This document shows positions 36,613-47,504 of a DNA stretch of 64,000 bases, one piece after another. Source of the stretch: Atriophallophorus winterbourni (lineage: Eukaryota; Platyhelminthes; Trematoda; Plagiorchiida; Microphallidae). The notes below the pieces were generated by a model. It was not told the origin of the DNA and ran no database searches. It was given only the letters and a program-made list of their open reading frames with translations. The stretch lies in NCBI GenBank assembly GCA_013407085.1, contig JACCGJ010005434.1, forward strand, positions 62,001 to 126,000, written 5' to 3'. The position numbers and the translations under genes are program-made. Within the stretch, counting starts at the first letter, position 1. Each line of letters begins with the position of its first letter.

Positions 36613-36753
36613 GGATGGGGATGTGAGCAACACATTACTTTGGTCATCCATAAGCGCCTCGAGTGCTTGACCAAGAATCACTTTGTGATTCCGTGTCTGA
36701 ACATCGTGGTTCGTTGTACGAACCCTATATAACAGTTGGCATACAAGTATAAC
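36613..36753 (+). repeat. Direct repeat unit 2 (242-bp period)
   Basis: This is the second unit, immediately downstream of the hammerhead-like motif. Its end runs into a palindrome at 36738-36772 (16-bp arms with one mismatch and an AAA loop). Confidence 0.92.
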
Positions 36754-36772
36754 AAAGTTATATTTGTATGCC
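36738..36772. repeat. Short palindrome at end of repeat unit 2
   Basis: GGCATACAAGTATAAC and GTTATATTTGTATGCC are inverted copies around AAA with a single mismatch. It could form a stable hairpin and may mark the element's end. Confidence 0.85.
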
Positions 36773-36939
36773 ACTAAAAAGATTTTTATTAACAATTATC
36801 AGCCAGTGGTTTGTTTGAACTTCTGTCGCTTTGGACAAAATTGAAATTGAGATAAGGGACATAGAAGTTAGACAACGCTATTTGGAAGGAAAGATGTGTC
36901 TTAAATCCGATGACGAATTATTTCCAGAAAATAATTTCG

Positions 36940-37000
36940 CCACCGGGACTCGAACCTGCGACTGCAAGGGTAGTGGTTTTAACTTCTACCATAGATTAAC
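36940..37000 (-). repeat. tRNA-like 3' half (possible SINE relic)
   Basis: The minus strand contains GCAGGTTCGAGTCCCGGTGG, with a perfect GGTTCGAGTCC B-box, and an upstream TGGTAGAAG resembling a D-arm. The anticodon and acceptor stems do not pair, so it is not a functional tRNA gene. Confidence 0.4.
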
Positions 37001-37740
37001 AGTTTTCTATAATACACTAAAACGTATTTGATTTTCACCGCGGAAGAAATCATTTTGAATTGATATTTAACAAGGTTCAACATATGTTTTAACAACTCAA
37101 GGCACAATTAATCGCTATTCACTGCAATCATGCAAAAAATGAAAACGTAGATTTCAAATATCAAATAAAAAAAGCAATCTGAGGGTTTTTTTCCAAACCT
37201 GTTAACTAGTGTTTATTAAATTGTAAAATATAATTCCTAACCAGGACAATAAGTTCAACATATACTAAATATTGTTTTTGATTTTTGAGAAACTTTTCCA
37301 TATAACTTACAAGTCTTCTGATTCCTAACCTGCCATAAGCTAATGTAGCTTTAGTTGGGTCGATATTCGGAGGTGGTCGTAAGCTGATACGCCTAAATGG
37401 CATTTCGAAAATGAAATCGAATTGCCATAGCAATATAGAAATAATAGTTTGAACGAAGAAACTGTTCAAGGTTCATATGAGACAGACCGATTGCAATATG
37501 GAGTGCAGACATATTTTTGCCCCGCCATATTGTAGTCAACTACTTTTCACTTTGTATCTTAGTACATAAATGCACATAAATGTTTTGGGCTTTTACGGTT
37601 AAGCGTTTTTTGCCTTGTATGCTTCATTCGAATTGATGCTTGAAAAATACACTTTTTGGCGGTTAATATAATCTCGAAAATTCAGACGTTGACTTCTACT
37701 GTGGTTGCGGAGTTTGTGTGCGTTACGTCGTGTGGGAATT
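37000..37740. other. Unassigned sequence
   Basis: No supported feature before the gypsy integrase fragment. Confidence 0.35.
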
Positions 37741-37744
37741 GTGA

Positions 37745-38706
37745 TTGACGAATCCTTGGATTCACTTGAATCTCGTTGGTCCATTAGCGGTCTCTAACGG
37801 TTGCACCTATATATTGACCTGCGTCGACCGTTTTACCCGTTGGCCATTGGCTGTAGCCATACAGGATATCAGTGCAGAAACGGTTGCGAAAGCTTTCGTT
37901 CAACATATGATCAGCAACTTTGGTGTACCGAACACTATTTCCACTGACAGAGGTTCTCAATTCCAGTGAACGCTTTTTCGGGAATTGAATAGAACACTCG
38001 GTACAAAGCACATACAGACTACAGCCTACCATCCTTCTTCAAATGGCTTAGTCGAAAGATTTCACCGGCAACTCAAAGCCGCAATCATGCGTCACGGGAA
38101 TTCAGAACGTTGGTCCGAGTCATTGCCTTTTTGGTGCTTCTTGGTATCCGTACAACCGTGAAAGAAGACCTGGGTTGCTCAGCTGCTGAGTTGGTGTACG
38201 GGAGTACACTTAACCTTCCTGGCGAATTTCTGACATCTTCCGATTCACCAAATGATCTTACAGCCCCACAATATGTCAGTCGCCTTCGCAGCCAACAAGC
38301 TCAACCGTTCTATATCCCGGCAGACTTGTCTACCTGCGACTTTGTGTTTGTGCGCGCCGATCATGTACGTCGACCACTTTAACCACCGTATACTGGCCCG
38401 TACAAGATGCTCAGCAGACATCCCAAGTATTTCGTAATTGACCGGAATGGATCAAGAGAAACTGTCAGTATCGATCGTTTGAAAGTAGCCTACGTCGAAC
38501 CGGCACCAGAGGCGAAAGAAAATACCCCGAACGTTGCTCCTCAATATTTTGTCACTCCATCCCCCAAACCGAAGCTCGCCGATACTCCCAATCCCTCAAG
38601 GAAACCCCCTTTACCCCCGTGTATCAAACAAACTGACCCTAACAGGCAAACCCGATCTGGTCGGAGAGTCCATTTTCCATCAAAGTTTGATGATTTCACA
38701 GCTTAA
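37745..38706 (+). pseudogene. Ty3/gypsy integrase and pol C-terminus, CsRn1-like
   Basis: This is the 3' end of a Ty3/gypsy polyprotein. The integrase core shows HLNLVGPLAVSNGCTYILTC (first catalytic Asp changed), CVDRFTRWPLAVAI, NFGVPNTISTDRGSQFQ (second catalytic Asp) and TTAYHPSSNGLVERFHRQLK (catalytic Glu). These are spread over two frames because of a TGA after SQFQ and frameshifts. The segment LGCSAAELVYGSTLNLPGEF and a C-terminal tail ending RRVHFPSKFDDFTA follow and match the CsRn1 branch, well known in trematodes. RT and RNase H are absent upstream, so this is a 5'-truncated or recombined remnant. A purine tract (GTGGGGGAG) at 38740-38750 marks the start of the 3' LTR. Confidence 0.85.
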
Positions 38707-38750
38707 CGATTTCTTCGAGCGTCTCCTATAGGCCCGAAGCTCTGTGGGGG

Positions 38751-39000
38751 AGTACTATAGCATTTTTCTGTAAACATTTTTGTTTGTATCAAGCAATGTA
38801 CACTTTTTGAATTGTACCCGGATTTTACGAATATAAATTTTCGTTTGCTCGGAGTTGCTCTTCTCATCTTCTTTGATACCCGTACTGCGTGCTTGGAGTT
38901 CTAACTGTGGATTGTGGAAAGATTGCTTGCCTGCTAAAAGGACCGCTCCATATTTCAGCCGCACCTAATTCTTGGATTTACCGCGGTGATAATACTTTGA
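38751..39000 (+). repeat. Probable 3' LTR of the CsRn1-like gypsy remnant
   Basis: Begins just after the GTGGGGGAG polypurine tract that follows the pol stop codon. Its far end is not defined because no second LTR is present. Confidence 0.45.
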
Positions 39001-39392
39001 TTTCTGGACCCGAATAGTCAATTGCCAAGCTGGGGAGAATCGCTTTCAGTTCAATCGAAGAATTATTGTGAGTGGTTACCTTTTTTACTTTTTACACATA
39101 TACTGTAATTTCACGTAGCCTGAACCACCACAACTTCACTGGATCGTTTGCTGGAAATTTGCTCTTTTGATCGTTTAGTGGGTTCACTCCATTTTTGTTG
39201 TATTTTGTGTCAAGTAAACTTAATTTTGGTTTACCACAAATAATTGATCTATTTAAAATTCAATATCAAGTTGCACAGAGCATAAGGCATGCCGTGTGAC
39301 GTTACTTACTGTTAAATTTGATCTAATAGACCACCGAGAAAGACAAGTTTCGGGAAAGTGTTGAAGTTAATTGGTTAGTCTATATGCGTGTG
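39001..39392. other. Unassigned sequence
   Basis: No supported feature. It lies between the gypsy remnant and the next LTR element. Confidence 0.35.
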
Positions 39393-39593
39393 TGTGGTGA
39401 TTGTTCGATTAACGATCAATAATACTCAATCATTCGTCATCATTCATTCAACAATAATCAATATTACTGTTATTCAAGTTCTCGTTGTAAAACCTACATT
39501 ATTCAATACATACTGTAATTCGAGTGAGCGTCGTTTGTTCTCACTTCCATTCTTTGGTTGGTTATTCAATTCAATACAATTCAATTCATCACA
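39393..39593 (+). repeat. 5' LTR of Mag-like element
   Basis: 201 bp, TG...CA bounded, ending in repeated ATTCAATTCA-type blocks. TTTGGCGTCGCGATC follows directly and is the likely primer binding site. Confidence 0.92.
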
Positions 39594-39619
39594 TTTGGCG
39601 TCGCGATCAGCAATTCCTC

Positions 39620-41338
39620 ATGGCGAATTCAATTTTGGAACCTCTCGATATAAATGCAAATGCTCGAGAAATTGAAGACTATTTTGAAAGATTCGAAATT
39701 TGGTGTTTGTCACGGCCGAAAGCAGAAAATGACAAAAAGTCTGTTTATTTTCTAAATTCAATCGTAAAATCTGCTTATACGTTAATAAAAAATTTGGCTT
39801 ATCCGGATTCGCCCATTTCCCTTCCATACGAAACGCTGAAGGCACTTTTAATGCAACACGTGAAACCCGTACATTTCGAAGCAACCGAACGTGCAAAATT
39901 TCATTCCATGTTGCGTCAGCCTAATCAAGGAATTCTGCAGTTGGTTATTCAGGCAGCGAAATGCGACTTCGTTGACTTGCTAGAAATGCAATTGAAAGAT
40001 CGTCTAATTGCTGGAATACATGACAGTGTTTTGCAGAATGAACTCTTGAAGCTGCCAAAACCCTCTTTCAATGATGTTCGAGCTCACTGCGAACAGTATG
40101 AAGATGCGCGTGTGGCAACAACAGAGTTGTCGCCAGCAGAAAATTCCGTCATGTTCAATACACATAAACATAAAATATCGAAGAATGTTATAGCAAGTCA
40201 ACAGCTCAAATATCAGCCTAATTATCATCGCGTTGCTGATAGCAATTCCAATTCAATCAAAATTGCGAAATGTGCGTCATGCGGCAGACTGCACTCACGC
40301 CACATGTGCCGATTCAGTCAAGCCAGATGTCACAAGTTTGGAAAAACTGGTCATATCCAATCCGTTTGTCGAGCTCCTAAAACGTATTGGACTGATTCAA
40401 AAACGCTAAGGTTAGCGGTTAATGATGAATTTAAATCATTATCTTTGGCTGTGATATCTTGCGATTCTAGCCACATTCGTAAAACCATTTCTTGTGTTTC
40501 TAGTGGCGCATCATTAGATTTTATTCTAGATACGGGTAGCGTTCAATCGCTTATTACCCAGAGAGATCTAAAACAGTTTGCTCTTAATGCGAAGATCCAA
40601 CATACTAGCCTCAAAATTAAAGGCATTACTGGACATTCTATTTCTGTCATTGGATCCTGTATGATCTCTATCCGCGATGAAAACAATACTGCTGACTGTA
40701 GATTCATTGTTATTAGAACTGGTCCATCTTTTCTCGGTTTGAAAGCAATGCAAGCACTAAAAATCAGTCTATCTTTTCTGACATCGCTTGAAGACACTTC
40801 AGAGTTGAAGAATATCATAATTAAATGTTCGCAAGCAACTGGTGGACTACAGATTCCTCCAATTTTTCTTGACGTAGAAGGGTACCCCGTGTTTCTCAAA
40901 CGTCGCCTTATTCCATATGGGATCAGAGAACCTGTCGGAAAAAAAGAGGCTCTAATGCAGACAGCTGATGAAAATTTGAGTTCCCTATCAACCGATTCAA
41001 GCGCTTCTCCTGCTAACACGTCCACATCCGCCCGTGTCATTGATTCAAACGGAAAATCTAGTTTTCATTACCAAGAAAGTGGCTTCAAAGTTAGCAAACT
41101 TCAGAATTCATCAGATACCATTTCATATAAATCACCGAACTCATCTTATCAAGCGAATTCAGCACTGCCTTCTAGCTCAGCTGAACGATCGCCAGAAAAT
41201 GTACTTTTCAAAACCGCTAGAGGAAAAGCCTTACTGGCACATTCGACTACTGCCATTAAAAAAACGATAAAATTGTTGGCAACTGTGGATTATGTTTCGG
41301 GTGCGCTAGAACCCCGTGGAGATCAAAACGTTTGTTGA
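39620..41338 (+). CDS. Gag plus aspartic protease of Mag-like LTR element
   Basis: This is a 572-residue frame from ATG 39620, 27 bp after the 5' LTR, to TGA 41338. The N-terminal half is a retrotransposon capsid-type Gag (EIEDYFERFEIWC near residue 20, LKDRLIAGIHDS near 130). Near residue 218 is a zinc knuckle pair, CASCGRLHSRHMC and CHKFGKTGHIQSVC; in the second the usual middle Cys is Phe. The retroviral-type protease has FILDTGSVQSLIT with the catalytic Asp near residue 304, and FLGLKAMQALKI downstream. It then reaches PVFLKRRLIPYGIREPV, the usual start of pol, but jumps to an unrelated Ser-rich tail. RT is deleted while the frame stays open, so a truncated polyprotein could still be made. 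Confidence 0.88.
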   Translation: MANSILEPLDINANAREIEDYFERFEIWCLSRPKAENDKKSVYFLNSIVKSAYTLIKNLAYPDSPISLPYETLKALLMQHVKPVHFEATERAKFHSMLRQPNQGILQLVIQAAKCDFVDLLEMQLKDRLIAGIHDSVLQNELLKLPKPSFNDVRAHCEQYEDARVATTELSPAENSVMFNTHKHKISKNVIASQQLKYQPNYHRVADSNSNSIKIAKCASCGRLHSRHMCRFSQARCHKFGKTGHIQSVCRAPKTYWTDSKTLRLAVNDEFKSLSLAVISCDSSHIRKTISCVSSGASLDFILDTGSVQSLITQRDLKQFALNAKIQHTSLKIKGITGHSISVIGSCMISIRDENNTADCRFIVIRTGPSFLGLKAMQALKISLSFLTSLEDTSELKNIIIKCSQATGGLQIPPIFLDVEGYPVFLKRRLIPYGIREPVGKKEALMQTADENLSSLSTDSSASPANTSTSARVIDSNGKSSFHYQESGFKVSKLQNSSDTISYKSPNSSYQANSALPSSSAERSPENVLFKTARGKALLAHSTTAIKKTIKLLATVDYVSGALEPRGDQNVC

Positions 41339-41391
41339 ACAAGCTGTACCGGGATTATAAAAACACAGGATAATTCGCAAACTGCGGTGGT

Positions 41392-41592
41392 TGTGGTGAT
41401 TGTTCGATTACCGATCAATAATACTCAATCATTCATCATTATTCATTCAACAATAATCAATAATACTGTTATTCAACTTCTCGTTGTAAAACCTACATTA
41501 TTTAATACATACTGTAATTCGAGTGAGTGTCGTTTGTTCTCACTCCCATTCTTGGTTTGATTATTCAATTCAATACAATTCAATTCATTACA
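41392..41592 (+). repeat. 3' LTR of Mag-like element
   Basis: 201-bp partner of 39393-39593, followed by target duplication GTGTG. Confidence 0.92.
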
Positions 41593-41772
41593 GTGTGTTT
41601 TGTTGTTTGTCTAGTGTGTTATAAACGCGTTCGAACGATGGGCTTTTTAGTGTTTTGGTATTCTTCGGAGAACACGATTTGTGTTGGAATGATTGACCAG
41701 AGGGATGAATAGAGACGCAATCAGTCTGCATGTGTGCAACGCTGCGGTAGTATAACCATCAGTATATGTATT

Positions 41773-42347
41773 TGTATTGTCTGTGACGTGAGTTACGCGT
41801 AGTCCACCCGTTTCTTATTTCGATAAATTCAAAACAACGATTGGGATATTCTACGGTACTGTAATTAACAACAATTACAACAAAAATAACTATACAAACC
41901 TTAATTGTATAGGAACGTCACAGCAACAATGGAGCCAAATACTCCAGAATCAAATTCAATTCAAACAAAAGACGACCTGATATAAAATAAGAAGAATCGA
42001 TTTACCAAAATGTCGTCCAAACTTTCTGTGACAATCAAAAATGACACTCAAAATAGCGTCCAAATTCAAGCAAAATACTGAAGCCCAAAATGGCAACCAA
42101 ATTCCGCAACAATGACCGACAATGGCAGAAACAATAAATTAAAACAAACATTTGACCGAAGGCGTGTACAGAAAAGATTTACAATAACAGAAATAATTAC
42201 AAAAAGAAAAGTTTTATATCAAAATACTGTAGGAAAATTAAACACAAGCAAAATCTATTACACAAAATTCAGGTTTTGTAACTAGGTTCAAAATAAAACG
42301 AATGTTGAAGGGAAAGGAAGAATTTTCAAACTACTTTGAACCTTACA
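41773..42347 (-). repeat. 3' LTR of BEL/Pao element 1
   Basis: 575 bp. In element orientation it follows a GGTCGGAGG purine stretch and starts TGTAAGG. It differs from the partner at only a handful of bases. Confidence 0.92.
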
Positions 42348-42423
42348 CCTCCGACCAAATTCTTTCTAGGGCTCAACTGTACAACGATTGTTCGACGAAT
42401 ACCCTAACGAATTCAGAGCAGCA

Positions 42424-42551
42424 AATGACTTTATTTAGTGGCGAGTCACTTCCGCAACATTACATCACCATCATTGGATATTAGTAGCTTTTTATAGAGA
42501 ATGCGGTTGCAAGCCGCAGACTCACCACATCCTCCGGTGATGCTTCTTGCC
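42424..42551 (-). repeat. Fragment of the 14.2-kb nested repeat family inside BEL/Pao element 1
   Basis: In minus orientation GCATTCTCTATAAAAAGC, ATCCAATGATG and AAGTGACTCGCC align with 14278-14350. This stretch occupies the place between protease and 3' LTR where pol would be expected. Confidence 0.65.
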
Positions 42552-42630
42552 TTATAAAGAAGAGTTGTCCTGATCCTTACCCAAGTCACCCACCTCTTGG
42601 GACCCTTCTAACAAACATACTTTCCGAATA

Positions 42631-44376
42631 TCACGCCCGGATCACGTCATCCCTTGTTCGTATGCTGACCGTTCGTACCAAACCATCTTCACTCACTTCC
42701 GCTGTCTCAATAATACCAAGCGGCCAATCGGTTGGTCCCTGTAGCACCCATCCAAGTAACGTCTTGGTAACAAATGGCTGCTTTCGACCACTTACACGTT
42801 GTTCAAGCACCCAATGCGCTTCCGGTACGTTACAGCCAATAAGCAAAGTTATTTCTCTTCCCACATTCTCTGAAAACTTCAGATCTTTCAAATGTGCATA
42901 CCTCGTGCTGATCAAATTTGGAGATTTCAGCTCTGCTTCAGGTAACTTTGAAATCATGTAAGCTTCGGCAACATGAATTATTTCATCACTGTCCACCGAA
43001 TGCACATCGAAACTTAACAGCGAACTTTTCAACTTTTGGTGTAGACCAAGTGTTGCTATCGACACATCAACTGGCGCACTAGGCATACAAAATTTCTCAA
43101 CAAAACTCTGCGAGATCAAAGTTGTATCAGATCCATTATCAAGTAAAGCCACGGCTGGAACAAGTCCAACTGGCGTGTCAATGTTCACTGTCAGGTAGCC
43201 TAAGCTTACTGCTGTACTGAGAGCAGTAACACTGCAGTTTATACTTTCCAGTTGCTCATTAGGACGATCATAATGCAGCGAAGAATGGTGTCGTCTATTA
43301 CAACCTTCAACGGAACAAGTATTCGTAATCTTGCAATCGAATGCCTTGTGAGACCGGCATAAGCAAACGTAACATATTCCATGCTGCTTAGCCATATTCC
43401 ATCTGGCTTTTACGTCAGCCTCCCGATAAACAGGACAATCTTCTATTCTATGAGGTCCTCTACATTGAAAACATTCAACCAGCATTGGCCTCGGTTCCCT
43501 CGTAGTCATAAACACCCTCCTTCCATCTGGCATTCTTGGTTTCTCTGATGGCTTCGAAGAGACAGATGTTCTATCTATTGGCATGCCAAATCTGCTCCTG
43601 GCAATTCTTGCTCTCCGAGATACGAACGCGGTCAGACTGGCAAAATCAACTTCTGACCCGTCAGCAAGCATTGTATCCGCTGCGTCAGCCCACTGCTGTT
43701 GTAACGCAACAGGGAAGCATTTCACTAATCCTTTCAAAGTTGTGACTGAATTCAAATCAGCGTCACACTTCATTTGCGTCAATGTGATTTGGCAATTTTC
43801 CATTTTTATGGCCAAATCAGACAAACCATCGACTTTGTTGGAAAGTCTTCTAGCTTCATCAAGCAAATCCTCCAATGTTGACCTGGCAATTACATGTGGT
43901 AGTCCAAACAAGTCTTTCAAAATCTTCTTTGCCCGCGTATAACCCTCAGTGGGTTGTAGCATGACACATGCATCAATTGCTTCTCGAGCCTTGCCCCGAC
44001 AGTAATACATTAAATACAACAGTCGCTGGCCTGGATCCATTAGCCTCGACTCAACGTAACATTCAAACTGTTTCAAGAACTTCCAATAGTCTATCGGATT
44101 ACCGTCAAAGTAGGATAATTCTACTTTAGGCAATCCCATACTCATGTTTATCGCTGGTTGCAAATAGCTTACCGCCGAGTCGAACCCTTCAGTTTTGCTA
44201 CTTGCACCGGCGATCAAGTTTACCTCTTCAGCGACTCCTCGTCGTTCCTCTGTCAAGCGCTCTATCGTTGATCTAGCAGCATCTAAATCGCGCTTTAATT
44301 GTAACACTTGTTGAGAACTCGAAATGCTATCATCATCGTTTTCCTTAGAAGCTATCTTAGAAGATATCTTAGGCAT
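42631..44376 (-). CDS. BEL/Pao Gag plus aspartic protease (element 1)
   Basis: This is a 581-residue frame from ATG 44376 (MPKISSKIAS); codons further upstream in frame are not ATG. An N-terminal heptad-like helix (VLQLKRDLDAARSTIERLTE) is followed by the Pao-type Gag domain (ELSYFDGNPIDYWKFLKQF, LLYLMYYCRGKAREAIDAC). Zinc knuckles follow near residue 300 (CFQCRGPHRIEDC, CYVCLCRSHKAFDC). The Pao protease motif ALLDNGSDTTLISQSF has its catalytic Asp near residue 413, with Asn in place of the usual second residue. The conserved LLIGCNVPEAHWVLEQR and LLGWVLQGP blocks follow. The stop at 42631 falls just where RT normally begins. No stops or frameshifts interrupt the frame, so it may still be translated. 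Confidence 0.92.
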   Translation of the reverse strand: MPKISSKIASKENDDDSISSSQQVLQLKRDLDAARSTIERLTEERRGVAEEVNLIAGASSKTEGFDSAVSYLQPAINMSMGLPKVELSYFDGNPIDYWKFLKQFECYVESRLMDPGQRLLYLMYYCRGKAREAIDACVMLQPTEGYTRAKKILKDLFGLPHVIARSTLEDLLDEARRLSNKVDGLSDLAIKMENCQITLTQMKCDADLNSVTTLKGLVKCFPVALQQQWADAADTMLADGSEVDFASLTAFVSRRARIARSRFGMPIDRTSVSSKPSEKPRMPDGRRVFMTTREPRPMLVECFQCRGPHRIEDCPVYREADVKARWNMAKQHGICYVCLCRSHKAFDCKITNTCSVEGCNRRHHSSLHYDRPNEQLESINCSVTALSTAVSLGYLTVNIDTPVGLVPAVALLDNGSDTTLISQSFVEKFCMPSAPVDVSIATLGLHQKLKSSLLSFDVHSVDSDEIIHVAEAYMISKLPEAELKSPNLISTRYAHLKDLKFSENVGREITLLIGCNVPEAHWVLEQRVSGRKQPFVTKTLLGWVLQGPTDWPLGIIETAEVSEDGLVRTVSIRTRDDVIRA

Positions 44377-44704
44377 ATTAGATGAAATATACAATGTTCC
44401 AAAACGACAATAAATAAATAAAAAAGGGACGTCACCAAAGTTGTGAACAGGGATTGACTGTCAAATGTTCAATGTCACGAGGATCGGGGAGTTCTTCGCC
44501 AATTTTGCTCAATATAGCTTCAATTGAACGAACCAAAATGCGTATTTTCTCCGGTTGAGACAAATACTGTACCAGTCAGAAGACAAGTTGTGATGCGAAT
44601 CCAATTGAAACGATCCAACTTGAGCACAGAAACCGAATTGATGCAATTCACGAATTGAGTACTTCTCGCCAAGTTCGAGAAGAATCAAATTCCAAATTAA
44701 GTAC

Positions 44705-45280
44705 TGTATTGTCTGTGACGTAAGTTACGCGTAGTCCACCCGTTTCTTATTTCGATAAATTCAAAACAACGATTGGGATATTCTACGGTACTGTAATTAA
44801 CAACAATTACAACAAAAATAACTATACAAACCCTAATTGTATAGGAACGTCACAGCAATAATGGAGCCAAATACTCCAGAATCAAATTCAATTCAAACAA
44901 AAGACGACCTGATATAAAATTAAGAAGAATCGATTTACCAAAATGTCGTCCAAACTTTCTGTGACAATCAAAAATGACACTCAAAATAGCGTCCAAATTC
45001 AAGCAAAATACTGAAGCCCAAAATGGCAACCAAATTCCGCAACAATGACCGGCAATGGCAGAAACAATAAATTAAAACAAACATTTGACCGAAGGCGTGT
45101 ACAGAAAAGATTTACAATAACAGAAATAATTACAAAAAGAAAAGTTTTATATCAAAATACTGTAGGAAAATTAAACACAAGCAAAATCTATTACACAAAA
45201 TTCAGGTTTTGTAACTAGGTTCAAAATAAAACGAATGTTGAAGGGAAAGGAAGAATTTTCAAACTACTTTGAACCTTACA
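44705..45280 (-). repeat. 5' LTR of BEL/Pao element 1
   Basis: 576 bp. It is followed in element direction by GTACTTAATTTGGAATTTG, the possible primer binding region. The same start GTACTCAATT follows the 5' LTR of element 2. Confidence 0.92.
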
Positions 45281-45490
45281 GTATTACAGAACGATAGTCG
45301 ACCATGTCCAAACGAGTGCCCAGATTATTATGAAGGTGTGCTTGTATAGAAGAAAAATACGAACGAAGAAAAATGGCTTTATTCGCGTACACTAATTTTC
45401 AGCGATACTATTAATTCGACCACACAAAATAAAATGTACAATTAACTTTAAAAAAAGACATGTCAAATAAGGATAAACCTCTTTCAGTCA

Positions 45491-47240
45491 TTATAATGTC
45501 AGTTTCTTCCTCAAATCGAGAATAACTTTTGTATAATCAACCAAATATCGAGCCAGGTAAGGAATAAAAGAACTTTTGAATTTCTCAGTTCTTGCATACG
45601 GGACGATATGTTGACGACGCGTAGCTGAGAACGATCTGGAAGCCATAAGGACATCATGCAGTGGGTGTGCAGTATCAGACGATATGATTCTGACCAATCT
45701 GTCACATTCAAGAAAGTGGCGTTAGACGATCATATCTCGAATTAACTCGGTGGAGGAACAGCTCAATTTCGAAATAAATTTGATTCCTCTTCTGCTCATC
45801 GAAAATCCTTTTCAAAAAGACCAGGAATAATTATAGGGGATGCGTAGATTAAAATGGGAACAATGCAGGAAAAAAACATCTAACCACATCATGAGGAGCA
45901 GCTAAAGAACAAAGACGTAAGGCGTAAAATGATAACATTCTAACCTTCAAGTACTGTACAATCACATGATCGGCCATTTCAGACTCTGTGATAAAATGAC
46001 GCCAAGATACTTGAAACATTCGCTTCTGCTGAAGTTCGAGTCATGGAAGGAAATCGTGAGAATTCCTTGAAGCAGAGTTTGACGCTGCTGACCATACAAG
46101 TTTGAAAGTATTAACTTTTTGCATTTTTGAGGATTTAACGATAAGCCGAGTGAGAGTAACCACTGACCAATGTTATTGATAATAAATTCAGATGTAGGAG
46201 AGTCAGCACGTCTATAGTGGTAAAAAAACAACAACAATGTCATCAGCATATTTTAGAATAATAGTTGAATGGAAGCAAGGAATATCAGAAACGTGGATAG
46301 AAAATAAGAAGGGGAAAGTATTGCGCCTTGTGGAACAGCGCGAGAAATCGCTACAGAATTGGAGACTTTACCATTCACGGCAGTATACTGCAGGCGGTCC
46401 TTAAAATAAGACGCTATCCAGTGAACTAGGTTCAGGGGCACACCACAATCATGAAGTTTCTTGAGCAAAGAACTTCTGATAACACTATTGAAAGCCATGG
46501 TGTAATCAAGAAAATAAACCCTCACCGCTTTTGATTTCGAATCTAATGACCGGGATACATAGTCAGTTAGCAACGCGAGTGCGTCTACTGTCGAACGATT
46601 TTTGCGGTACGCGAACTGATGCCAATCTTCTACCTGGCAACTCGAAACAAGTCGTCGTGGCACTATACTTTCCCCTACTTTGAGTAGCTGCGAAGTACAC
46701 GCAATGGGGCGTCACTTCCCAGGATCATTTTTTGAGATTGATGTAATACGTACCGGCTTACAACAGTCAGGAAAAATACTTTCCTCAATGCATCTGTTGA
46801 AGATAAGTGATATCGGCGAAGAAAGTTTACGTGCGCATTCTTTTAGAAAACGAGGGAAAAGATTATCGGGGCCTGCAGCCTTTGAGCGGGATACAGCGAA
46901 AAGTGACTGCATAACTTCCAATGAGCTTGTTAAAGTTTGAGTCGATAAAGAGGATTGAAGTAAAACAAAATCAGTGATTTATTGGGTTCCATCAGGAGAA
47001 GATAAAAATGATTCATTTAATGAATTATTATCATGGACAAAGGGAAGTACCTTCCTGTCTTTGTCACACAAACCTTTGAGCGCACTCCATAATTGACGAC
47101 TGTTATTCGTTCGCAAATTTGGTTTCACATATATATCTCGCATGCGTTTAATCTCAAGCTTGGTTGATGAAGACAGCTGGGAAACAGCGTGAAGATCAAG
47201 ATTTTTAAAAGCCTTTTCATTTAGTCAACGGAGGCGCTTC
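45491..47240 (-). pseudogene. Non-LTR reverse transcriptase, frame-broken
   Basis: This is an RT of a second non-LTR lineage. In minus-strand order it shows SRSKAAGPDNLFPRFLKECA, FPDCCKPVRITSISKNDPGK, RPIACTSQLLKVGE, DWHQFAYRKNRSTVDALALL, YFLDYTMAFNSVIRSSLL, VPQGAILSPSYFL, the catalytic ILKYADDIVVV (in another frame near 46235), and LNPQKCKKLILSN with FKYLGVILSQSLKW. A C-terminal stretch ends near 45491. Stops and at least three frameshifts are present. Upstream to about 47240 is the linker (WSALKGLCDKDRKVLPFV). The AYRKNRSTVDA and YTMAFNSV blocks differ from the CR1-like family at 26529-27698. Confidence 0.85.
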
Positions 47241-47504
47241 AATTTATTGGAGGAAAAACAATCAGGTCGAACAAAAATAGTTTCCTATAGACAGCATATA
47301 TCAAAGCAAACGTTGAGATAGGATGTAAAAAGTCACATTCAAGGAAAACGTCCGGTTCGTTGAAAATACGGAAGTCAGTATCGCTTAGCATGTTCCTCAG
47401 CGCTGAAATATTGTCAGGTTTGCAGGCTCCACTGGTCACTTTTCGCCCGATTCTGCGAGTAATGTAACTATGCCCCATAGTTCCATAGATTTTAGGAAGT
47501 ATTG

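Larger units (their letters stand above)
39393..41592 (+). mobile_element. LTR retrotransposon with Gag-protease only (Mag-like gypsy)
   Basis: This 2.2-kb element has two 201-bp LTRs (39393-39593 and 41392-41592), each starting TGTGG and ending in ACA. The 5-bp target duplication GTGTG is present at 39388-39392 and 41593-41597. The interior carries a single Gag-protease frame and no RT, RNase H or integrase. The LTR pair differs at roughly a dozen sites. Matched LTRs and a perfect duplication show that it inserted as a unit. Confidence 0.92.
41773..45280 (-). mobile_element. BEL/Pao retrotransposon, Gag-protease only (element 1)
   Basis: This is a 3.5-kb element with coding on the minus strand. 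LTRs 41773-42347 (575 bp) and 44705-45280 (576 bp) are almost identical and begin and end in TG...CA. Target duplication GTATT is present at 41768-41772 and 45281-45285. The interior encodes Gag and protease but no RT, RNase H or integrase. Near-identity of the LTRs indicates recent insertion. Confidence 0.93.

Noticed and set aside
36371..36753. Repeat array as a CRISPR array
   Set aside because: Only two long units, eukaryotic context and a ribozyme-like spacer; not CRISPR.
36940..37000. Candidate functional tRNA gene on the minus strand
   Set aside because: The B-box is perfect but the acceptor and anticodon stems do not form; kept only as a tRNA-like relic.
39005..39392. Extra LTR left of the Mag-like element
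   Set aside because: No second copy of this stretch occurs in the window.
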